Shown in pieces: positions 1 to 5,500 of a DNA stretch of 5,899 nucleotides. The translations under genes and the position numbers were made by a program. The notes below the pieces were generated by a model. It ran no database searches, was not told where the DNA came from, and was given only the letters and a program-made list of their open reading frames with translations. The first letter of the stretch is position 1, and each line of letters opens with the position of its first letter. The stretch comes from Bdellovibrionales bacterium (lineage in GTDB: Bacteria; Bdellovibrionota; JAFGOL01), in NCBI GenBank assembly GCA_022710165.1, contig JAKLHL010000098.1, positions 1 through 5,899 on the forward strand, written 5' to 3'.

Positions 1-587
1 AACCATTCGCTGTTAACTTTGCAAAGAAGGCGGCAGAACAGGGAGTTGCCGTTATGGATATCATAAATAATTCGATGCTTCCTGCAATAGAGTCAGTTGG
101 TGCTGATTTTAAGACGGGTAAGTGCTACCTTCCTCAGGTGGTCCTTTCTGCGCAGACCGTAAAGAAGGTCTTTGATGCCCTGAAGGGAAAAATGGGCGCT
201 GATAAGGCCGAGAAGGGCCCGCTGATACTCATGGCGACGGTAAAAGGCGATATACACGACATAGGGAAGAACATAGTCATAACGCTTTTGGAGACCAACG
301 GCTTTGAGGTGGAAGACCTTGGAAAATCAGTCCCCTCAGAGGACATAGTTAAAAAGACAAAGTCGCTTAGGCCAAGGGCAATAGGCTTGAGCGCTTTAAT
401 GACGACCACCATGGAAGAGATGGGCATAGTCATAAAAGAGCTTAGGGCGAACGGCATAGATACGCCTGTGGTTATAGGAGGCGCTGTAATAACACAGGAC
501 TTTGCAGACAGCATCGGGGCCATATATGCCAAAGACGCTGTCAGCGGTATAGAGAATTTTAAGATGATACTGAAGGAGGAAGCATAA
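1..587 (+). CDS. metH: Methionine synthase (cobalamin-dependent), C-terminal part; 5' end outside window
   Basis: The reading frame is open from the first complete codon at base 3 to TAA at 585-587, so the gene starts upstream and the ATG at 54 is internal. What is visible is a helical B12-binding cap (NNSMLPAIESVGADF, then YLPQVVLSAQTV) followed by a Rossmann-type B12 domain. The cobalt-ligand motif DxHxxG (GDIHDIGKN) has its histidine codon at 255-257. The GLSALMTTTM and VIGGA segments contact the cofactor in this family. MetH transfers a methyl group from methyltetrahydrofolate to homocysteine through cobalamin in the cytoplasm. The protein ends right after the B12 domain, so the AdoMet-dependent reactivation domain of E. 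coli MetH is absent, as in many anaerobe versions. The homocysteine- and folate-binding domains would lie upstream. A free-standing corrinoid protein of a methyltransferase system (MtaC/MttC type) is the main alternative and cannot be excluded without the 5' part. Confidence 0.8.
   Translation, partial: PFAVNFAKKAAEQGVAVMDIINNSMLPAIESVGADFKTGKCYLPQVVLSAQTVKKVFDALKGKMGADKAEKGPLILMATVKGDIHDIGKNIVITLLETNGFEVEDLGKSVPSEDIVKKTKSLRPRAIGLSALMTTTMEEMGIVIKELRANGIDTPVVIGGAVITQDFADSIGAIYAKDAVSGIENFKMILKEEA
573..580 (+). promoter_or_regulatory. Ribosome binding site of ftsE
   Basis: AAGGAGGA lies inside the last codons of the upstream metH-like gene and ends 9 bases before the ATG at 590. It supports that start and shows that ftsE translation is initiated from within the upstream coding region, consistent with a shared transcript. 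Confidence 0.75.
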
Positions 588-589
588 AG

Positions 590-1240
590 ATGATACACTT
601 CAGATCAGCCTCTAAAATATACGACAATGACGTTTTTGCCCTAAAGGGGATAAACACCCACATAGGCAAGGGCGAGTTCGTTTTTGTTACTGGAAGCTCT
701 GGCGCCGGCAAAAGCACGCTCTTAAAGATGATATATGGCGGCTTAAAGCCCAGCGACGGAAGTATAGAGGTCGGTGGTACACCTGTGGAATCTCTGGACC
801 CTTACAAACTTGCTATTTTAAGAAGGCAGATGGGCATAGTGTTCCAGGATTTCAAGCTTCTCTGGGACAGGACGGTCTTGGAGAACGTTTGCCTTCCATT
901 CTCTGTATGGGGCAAGCTTACGCATGAGAACAAAGAGATCGCAGAAGTAATGATGAAGAAGTTCGATATATGGAAATATAGGAATGAGCATCCTCACAAA
1001 CTCTCTGGCGGTGAACAGCAAAAGGCCGCTATATGCAGAGCTCTAGTGACCAGCCCCTGGATACTGATAGCCGACGAACCTACGGGTAACCTTGACCCTG
1101 ATTCTGCAGGAGAGGTCTTTAGGATGTTCTACGAGGCTTCACAGAAAGGCAGCACGGTAATATTTGCCACTCACAACGAGCATCTTCTAAGCCTGCACAA
1201 AGGCAGGGTGATAAAACTTGATAAGGGAAGACTTGCATGA
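590..1240 (+). CDS. ftsE: Cell division ATP-binding protein FtsE
   Basis: A 216-residue ABC ATPase with all nucleotide-binding motifs: Walker A GSSGAGKST (35-43), Q-loop glutamine 86 in VFQDFKLL, signature LSGGEQQK (138-145), Walker B ILIADEP (158-164) with catalytic Glu163, D-loop GNLD (166-169) and H-loop His195. The length and the FQDFKLL segment fit FtsE rather than a solute importer. FtsE binds FtsX at the inner face of the cytoplasmic membrane. Its ATP cycle is thought to drive a conformational change in FtsX that switches on periplasmic cell-wall hydrolase activators at the septum. The gene starts 2 bases after the metH-like stop and shares ATGA with ftsX, so translation is probably coupled. 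The immediate ftsX partner makes the assignment very secure; LolD-type ATPases share the motifs but would not pair with this permease. Confidence 0.96.
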   Translation: MIHFRSASKIYDNDVFALKGINTHIGKGEFVFVTGSSGAGKSTLLKMIYGGLKPSDGSIEVGGTPVESLDPYKLAILRRQMGIVFQDFKLLWDRTVLENVCLPFSVWGKLTHENKEIAEVMMKKFDIWKYRNEHPHKLSGGEQQKAAICRALVTSPWILIADEPTGNLDPDSAGEVFRMFYEASQKGSTVIFATHNEHLLSLHKGRVIKLDKGRLA

Positions 1241-2073
1241 GGACAGTATTAAGGGAAAGCTTTCGTGACATAAAGAGGCACAAGCGTTCTTCTTTGCTTT
1301 TGGCTATAGTCATATCTTCAGCCTCGTTCCTTTTCTTTATCTTCAGCTCGGTCATCTATAATCTAGGTAATGCAGAGGATATGTGGTCCAAACAGATACG
1401 TGTTTCAGTTTTCATGACCGAGGGCGCCGATCCCCAAAGCTTGTCTGAACAGATAAAGGGTATTAACGGTGTTCTTGAGGTAAACCACATAAGCCCTGAA
1501 CAGGCCCTGGAAATACTCAAGAAAAGATTCCCTGATGAAGAAGTGGCCTTTTCACCGTCTTCGGTCCCTGGCTATATAGAGGCTAGGGCCTCGATAGATG
1601 ATGTGGAGGCAGTCAAGTCAAGTGTGCTAAAATTGGAAGGTGTTGATGATGTGTCTTTAAGCTCGTCCTGGTACAAGAGCCTTAAGGACCTTATATATTT
1701 TTCTGCCTTATTCTCCATAGGGATAATGGTGTTCGTACTTTCGCTCAGCGTTCTTTTGGTATTCTACGCCGTAAGGATAGGCGTAATGGAAAGAAGGGAA
1801 GAGATACAGCTCATGAGACTTTGCGGTGCCACGGAGTGGAGGATAAGATCCCCTTATGTGGCCTCTGGACTTATAATGGGATTGTTCGGCGCCAGCGTTG
1901 GAGCAGGGCTTCAGTATGTCTTTGGTTCTCTGGTTGACAGGAATCTTTCACAGTTCATCAATGGATGGGTGAGCCTTACTTTATCACAAGTGCTGTTCGT
2001 CTATCTTGCGTCGATATTCATCGGTTCTTTTGGAAACCTCATGGCTTTTGTTAGGGGCGCTGATGCGGATTAG
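1237..2073 (+). CDS. ftsX: Cell division protein FtsX (membrane subunit)
   Basis: A 278-residue membrane protein with FtsX topology: a basic cytoplasmic N-terminus, a first membrane segment at about 19-41, a periplasmic domain at about 45-150, then three further segments at about 155-180, 205-228 and 245-268. The conserved cytoplasmic loop after the second segment is present (RREEIQLMRLCGATEW, 186-201), followed by the RSPYVASGLIMGLFGA segment typical of the family. The periplasmic domain carries the usual IRVSVFM strand (54-60) and a second predicted alpha/beta part. FtsX couples FtsE ATP hydrolysis to a periplasmic partner, EnvC in proteobacteria or PcsB/CwlO-type hydrolases in Gram-positives. 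Its ATG lies within the ftsE stop (4-base overlap) and AAGGGAAG at 1223-1230 is a good ribosome binding site. The EnvC-like gene follows with an 11-base overlap, so the likely partner is encoded next door. Confidence 0.95.
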   Translation: MRTVLRESFRDIKRHKRSSLLLAIVISSASFLFFIFSSVIYNLGNAEDMWSKQIRVSVFMTEGADPQSLSEQIKGINGVLEVNHISPEQALEILKKRFPDEEVAFSPSSVPGYIEARASIDDVEAVKSSVLKLEGVDDVSLSSSWYKSLKDLIYFSALFSIGIMVFVLSLSVLLVFYAVRIGVMERREEIQLMRLCGATEWRIRSPYVASGLIMGLFGASVGAGLQYVFGSLVDRNLSQFINGWVSLTLSQVLFVYLASIFIGSFGNLMAFVRGADAD

Positions 2074-3085
2074 CACCGTCATCCTGCTCCTGTCCTTGTC
2101 CTTGTCGGCAGAGGCTAAGAGTTATGCCGGTCTTATGGCAGACCTTGACCGGACCGAATATGAAGCAGGTAAACTCCAGGATAAAATAGATTCCCTTGAT
2201 GCATCGATATCGGCACAGAATGACGCTGTCAGAACACTGGGCGCTGAACTTGAGAACAGGCAGAGCATCATGATATCAAAAGAAAAGGTGCTTAGGGAAA
2301 GACTTAAGGGACTTATGTCTTTCTCTATCCCTGATAAGCTCGGCTTTATCACAGCCTCCAATGATTTTGAGGATACGATAAGGACAGAGGCCCTTATATC
2401 CATGATGCTTCGCAAAGACCTCAAGGAACATGAGGAACTTTCCAAGTCTGCTCAAGAGGTCTTATCGATGAAGGAGCTGGTGGACCAGGAAAGGAAAAAA
2501 CTTGAAGAACAAAGGGTCCAGCAGAGCAGTATCCTTGAAGAGTTAAAGAAAAAAATGGCCAAAAAGAAACAGCTTCTTGAAAAGGCAAAAAGGACAGTCA
2601 GGTCCTATCAGGCTTTCATGACGAGGCTGGAGAAGAGCTCCAAGCGCATAGAGAGTTTTACCATTACTGGTGTTGATTATTTGAACACTCCATCAAGTAT
2701 CACGGGCCTTATTGCGCCGCTCAAAGGCAGGATCTTGAATGGCTTTGGGAAATTCTGGGATACCAGGATAAGGAATTGGATATATAACAAAGGCGTTACG
2801 GTGGAGGCTGATTATGGTACAAAGGTCTCGGCTGTTAACGACGGTGTGATTAGCTATTCCGGATGGATACCTGCTTACGGCAGGGTCCTCATAATCAACC
2901 ATTCGGACGGGCTTTTCTCTGTTTACGGCCATCTTGCAAAAGCGTTCTTTGAAGCGGGGGATAAGATAAAAAAGGGCAGTGTGATAGCTTATTCAGGGGA
3001 CAGCGGTTCCGCAGAGAAGCCTTCCCTTTATTTTGAGCTAAGGAACCCTACAAACGATATTGACCCGACGCCTTTATTTTACTAA
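2063..3085 (+). CDS. envC: EnvC-like periplasmic amidase activator (coiled coil plus degenerate LytM/M23 domain)
   Basis: I chose ATG 2063, giving 340 residues, because it is followed at once by a signal peptide (basic start, Leu/Ser-rich core, AEA cleavage site near residue 18). An upstream TTG at 2006 would bury that signal. The start overlaps ftsX by 11 bases, with a weak AGGGG at 2053-2057 ahead of it. The mature part has charged coiled-coil segments at about 20-85 and 115-195, separated by a less charged segment, as in EnvC and PcsB-like proteins, then a LytM (M23) domain at about 214-340. Of the zinc-ligand positions, the first His is Asn242, the Asp is Thr246 and the last His is Tyr323 (LYFEL instead of LHFEL). 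Only His290 in YGHL is kept. Peptidase activity is therefore unlikely, as for E. coli EnvC, which activates amidases AmiA/AmiB under FtsEX control. Position next to ftsEX supports the same role, but no amidase gene is in the window. At 340 residues it is shorter than E. coli EnvC (about 419). Confidence 0.85.
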   Translation: MRISTVILLLSLSLSAEAKSYAGLMADLDRTEYEAGKLQDKIDSLDASISAQNDAVRTLGAELENRQSIMISKEKVLRERLKGLMSFSIPDKLGFITASNDFEDTIRTEALISMMLRKDLKEHEELSKSAQEVLSMKELVDQERKKLEEQRVQQSSILEELKKKMAKKKQLLEKAKRTVRSYQAFMTRLEKSSKRIESFTITGVDYLNTPSSITGLIAPLKGRILNGFGKFWDTRIRNWIYNKGVTVEADYGTKVSAVNDGVISYSGWIPAYGRVLIINHSDGLFSVYGHLAKAFFEAGDKIKKGSVIAYSGDSGSAEKPSLYFELRNPTNDIDPTPLFY

Positions 3086-3105
3086 GTTATTATTAAGACA
3101 TTTGC

Positions 3106-3112
3106 GGAGGAG
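3106..3112 (+). promoter_or_regulatory. Ribosome binding site of the mlaC-like gene
   Basis: GGAGGAG ends 8 bases before ATG 3121. It sits in the longest gap of the window (3086-3120, 35 bases), where I see no hairpin terminator and no convincing promoter, so the downstream genes may continue the ftsEX-envC transcript. Confidence 0.7.
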
Positions 3113-3120
3113 ATCGTTAG

Positions 3121-3918
3121 ATGAGATTATTTCTAGTACTTGCAATGATAATATCAATTGATTGTTTCTCTCAGGAGACTGCTCCAGCGCCAACTCCTGC
3201 TGTAGCAACAGAAGTTAAGCCTGTCGAAGAGGACATGCCGGCCAAGAAAGTGGTCCTTAAGATGCTCGAAGAGTTCCAGAAGATGGCTGACAACAAAAGC
3301 GGCTATTTGAGTTCTGCTTACAGCTACAACCAGTACATGAAAAAAGACGCTGAACTTGCAGGCGTTACATCAAAGCTTATTGATTTTTATGATGTCTGCG
3401 AGAAGTCCCTTAAATATAACTACGATGATACAACACAGTCCTTCAAGAACGACCACTGGGCAGGTAAGAGCGACAAAGACAAGGCTTACTTTGTGTCCCT
3501 TTTCCAGCAGCTCATAGAGTCGATAGTCTACCCAATAGCCAATGACTATTTTGGCAACTACAAGATGACCCATTCGGTCCTTGAGGTAAAGGGTAACAAG
3601 GTCACCATACGTTCAATAGTCCAGAACAAGAAAAAAAGAAGGATGAACTTTAAGATGGACTGGTTCCTCCATCTCAGGGACGGCATGTGGAGGATCTACG
3701 ACGTAGATGTTGACGGTGAAAGATGGGTCCCAAGTTTCAGGTCGCAGTTTAACGACGTTATAACAGAAAAATCATATCCAAAATTGATAGAGCTCATGCA
3801 GAAAAAACTAAAAGAGACCAAAGAGGAAAGGACTAAGAATGACAAGGCCGACCTTGCGGCAGCAAAGGCAAAGAAAAAGACAAAAGCAAAAAGTCAGCCT
3901 GCAGGCGGGGTGAAATAG
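3121..3918 (+). CDS. mlaC: MlaC/Ttg2D-family periplasmic phospholipid-binding protein
   Basis: A 265-residue exported protein. A short signal peptide (about 1-18) is followed by an Ala/Pro-rich linker (20-35) and a MlaC-type domain at about 40-230. Family-like features are the IDFYDVCEKSL segment (87-97), HWAGKSDKDKAYFVSLFQQL (112-131) matching the usual W-x-aromatic helix, and a C-terminal core with WRIYDV (190-195), RSQFN (207-211) and YPKLIELM (219-226). Proteins of this family carry phospholipid between the outer-membrane and inner-membrane Mla complexes. Cys15 in the signal does not sit in a proper lipobox, so secretion by signal peptidase I is more likely than lipidation. A Lys/Ala-rich tail (about 231-265) follows the domain. 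The stop overlaps the next start by one base. MlaD, MlaE and MlaF are not in the window, so membership of a full Mla system is inferred. A hopanoid-type HpnM relative is an alternative within the same family. Confidence 0.8.
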   Translation: MRLFLVLAMIISIDCFSQETAPAPTPAVATEVKPVEEDMPAKKVVLKMLEEFQKMADNKSGYLSSAYSYNQYMKKDAELAGVTSKLIDFYDVCEKSLKYNYDDTTQSFKNDHWAGKSDKDKAYFVSLFQQLIESIVYPIANDYFGNYKMTHSVLEVKGNKVTIRSIVQNKKKRRMNFKMDWFLHLRDGMWRIYDVDVDGERWVPSFRSQFNDVITEKSYPKLIELMQKKLKETKEERTKNDKADLAAAKAKKKTKAKSQPAGGVK

Positions 3919-4112
3919 TGGACCTTCTTCATAAGATAAAAGAACACATACTGGTCACCTTATTCATCATCAGCGCAGGGGTGCTTGCACTAATAGTGGC
4001 CATGATAAAAGGCTATTTTGGACTGGCTATAGAGGCCTTTGTGGGTCTGGCTGCTTGTGCTACGGTGCTCATATTCGTGGTCCCAGTACTTTTAAAGGGA
4101 GAGAATAAGTGA
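3918..4112 (+). CDS. Small protein with two predicted membrane segments, function unknown
   Basis: A 64-residue reading frame starting at GTG 3918, whose first base is the last base of the mlaC-like stop. Its TGA overlaps the next gene's GTG by 4 bases. I do not recognise a family. The N-terminus is short and basic (LLHKIKEH), followed by two hydrophobic stretches at about 11-30 and 34-59, with a tight KGY turn between them and a charged C-terminus (KGENK). One glutamate (Glu39) falls inside the second stretch, which is otherwise rich in Ala, Gly and Val. The charge pattern suggests a hairpin in the cytoplasmic membrane with both ends inside. The exact fit between two envelope-export genes, with overlaps on both sides, makes it likely to be a real gene and probably a helper of the MlaC-like or TolC-family protein. 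The ribosome binding site is weak (GCGGGG at about 3905-3910), so translation probably depends on coupling to mlaC. Confidence 0.7.
   Translation: MDLLHKIKEHILVTLFIISAGVLALIVAMIKGYFGLAIEAFVGLAACATVLIFVVPVLLKGENK
4094..4101 (+). promoter_or_regulatory. Ribosome binding site of the TolC-family gene
   Basis: AAAGGGAG ends 7 bases before GTG 4109 and lies inside the small upstream gene. It supports the GTG start, which is also the only one that keeps the complete signal peptide. Confidence 0.6.
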
Positions 4113-5485
4113 AGTTCAGAGCTTTGATCTTTCTGAACCTTTTTGTGTGCCTTGCCCTGTCCGCTCAGGAAACAGTGGATGAACAAGGTGACGAACAACA
4201 GGTCAAAAAGATCAAGGTCACACTTTCATATGCACTTAAGAGGACCCTTAACGACAACGGAGAGATGATAGGAGAAAGAAAGGGCCTTGATCTTGCAGAG
4301 GGAAGAGTGGACCAGGCAAGAGCAGCGTTGTTCCCAAAGACAGATATTGTAATAATGGGAGCACCGATATTCCAGCATACCGGTAACGCCATCCAATCAC
4401 AGAGCAACTGGTCCAAGTGGGGACTTTTCTCTACTGTACAAGGTACCATAATACAGCCGATATACACCTTCGGTATAGTCGATGAATATAAAAAGGCCGC
4501 AAAGTATGGCTATGAAGTTGAATCAAGCAGGATAAAGAACAAAGAAGAAGAACTTATATACAGGACCAAACAGTTCTACTACGGCCTTCAACTCGCAAAT
4601 GATATGGTCGATCTAGTCGGTGAAGCTAACGACAAAATGGAAAGTGCGATAAAGAAAGCAGAGGAAATGTTAAGGAAGAACAAGATAAAAAGGGAAGACC
4701 TCTACGCATTAAAGACTTTCTATTCACAGATAAAGATAAAGAGCGAGGAGGCCCTTAGGGGTAAGTTCCTTGCAGAGAAAGCTCTGGTCTGGATGATGGG
4801 CCTGCCAAGGGACACACAGGTCGAACTTGATGAAGAGTATCTGTACCCTGAAGAGATAGATCTTAGCACCGAGGACAGATATATTTCCTTGGCTATGGAC
4901 GGCAGCCCTGAACTTAAGATGCTTTACTCAGGCATAGAGGCCACTAAGGCGCTTTGGAAAGGCCAGGCAAAGCAGAAAAGACCCGTGTTCTTTGGAATAG
5001 GAATGGCCAAGATATCTTATAGCAACGTAAATGAAAGACAGGACAGCATTTTCGCGAACGATCCTTTCAACAATATGGGTGGAGCAGTGCTTTTTGGCTT
5101 CAAGTTCAATCTTGATTGGTGGACGATAAACGCGATGTCAAAACAGAGCAAGGCGGAATATGAGAAACTCCTTTTATCTAAAGAAACACTTACCGAGGGC
5201 AAGGTCCTGCAGGTAAGAAAGGCCTTCAGGGAAGCGCAGGATTACAAAAAGGCCGTAGACTATGCCAAAGAGGGTGAGTCAAACGGAAGTAAGTGGATGA
5301 TGAACGCAGCCCTCGGCTATGGTCTTGGGATCTCTGACGACGTAAAAGATCTGATAGATTCCATGAAGGGCTATTTTGAGGCAAAGATAAACTACAGCAT
5401 GGCCATCTATAACTATAACATGTCTTTGGCAGACCTTACAAAGGTCACAGGTAAAGAAGTACTTCCGACACTTCAGTATAGGTAG
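4109..5485 (+). CDS. TolC-family outer membrane protein
   Basis: A 458-residue exported protein. The signal peptide covers about 1-19, with cleavage near LSAQE. An acidic linker (21-32) precedes two outer-membrane efflux protein repeats. Repeat one starts with VTLSYALKRTLNDN (37-50) and AEGRVDQARAALFP (63-76), includes a strand pair and the QPIYTFG turn (116-122), and continues as long helices to about 230. Repeat two runs from about 255, with strands near 292-340 (FFGIGMAKISYS; GFKFNLDWW) and helices to about 448. That is the TolC plan of a beta-barrel plus a periplasmic alpha-helical tunnel, which forms a trimer. Near the end, ALGYGLG followed by DDVKDLIDSMKGYFEAK (410-426) resembles TolC relatives found beside mla genes in other diderms; this is from memory. 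Start GTG 4109 overlaps the previous stop by 4 bases. No inner-membrane pump or adaptor gene is in the window, so the cargo is unknown; a link to MlaC-bound lipid is inferred from position. Confidence 0.85.
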   Translation: MKFRALIFLNLFVCLALSAQETVDEQGDEQQVKKIKVTLSYALKRTLNDNGEMIGERKGLDLAEGRVDQARAALFPKTDIVIMGAPIFQHTGNAIQSQSNWSKWGLFSTVQGTIIQPIYTFGIVDEYKKAAKYGYEVESSRIKNKEEELIYRTKQFYYGLQLANDMVDLVGEANDKMESAIKKAEEMLRKNKIKREDLYALKTFYSQIKIKSEEALRGKFLAEKALVWMMGLPRDTQVELDEEYLYPEEIDLSTEDRYISLAMDGSPELKMLYSGIEATKALWKGQAKQKRPVFFGIGMAKISYSNVNERQDSIFANDPFNNMGGAVLFGFKFNLDWWTINAMSKQSKAEYEKLLLSKETLTEGKVLQVRKAFREAQDYKKAVDYAKEGESNGSKWMMNAALGYGLGISDDVKDLIDSMKGYFEAKINYSMAIYNYNMSLADLTKVTGKEVLPTLQYR

Positions 5486-5491
5486 GAGGAG
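5484..5491 (+). promoter_or_regulatory. Ribosome binding site of the last gene
   Basis: AGGAGGAG overlaps the TAG stop of the TolC-family gene (5483-5485). It ends 9 bases before ATG 5501 and 12 before a second ATG at 5504, so it favours the first. Confidence 0.65.
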
Positions 5492-5500
5492 ATCCAGCAC

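Noticed and set aside
54..56. ATG at 54 as the start of a short stand-alone corrinoid protein
   Set aside because: The frame is open upstream to base 3 and encodes residues that fit the start of the B12-binding cap (NFAKKAAEQGVAV), with no convincing ribosome binding site before 54.
134..598. Minus-strand 154-residue reading frame opposite the metH-like gene
   Set aside because: It is antisense to a well-supported B12-binding domain and has no family-like motif. Other minus-strand frames in the window are equally explained by opposite-strand coding genes.
2006..2062. Longer EnvC-like start at TTG 2006, adding 19 residues
   Set aside because: It would place a non-signal segment ahead of a clear signal peptide that begins at ATG 2063, and would overlap ftsX by 68 bases.
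2089..2106. Short tandem repeat of a six-base TCCTTG-like unit
   Set aside because: It encodes the Leu/Ser-rich core of the EnvC-like signal peptide, where such low-complexity repetition is expected. There are too few copies to call a repeat element.
3086..3120. Possible terminator or promoter in the largest intergenic gap
   Set aside because: Only 35 bases, AT-rich at the start, with no stable inverted repeat followed by a T-run and no recognisable -35/-10 pair.
3163..3168. Possible lipoprotein cysteine (Cys15) in the MlaC-like protein
   Set aside because: The residues before it (Ser-Ile-Asp) do not form a lipobox, so lipidation is not supported.
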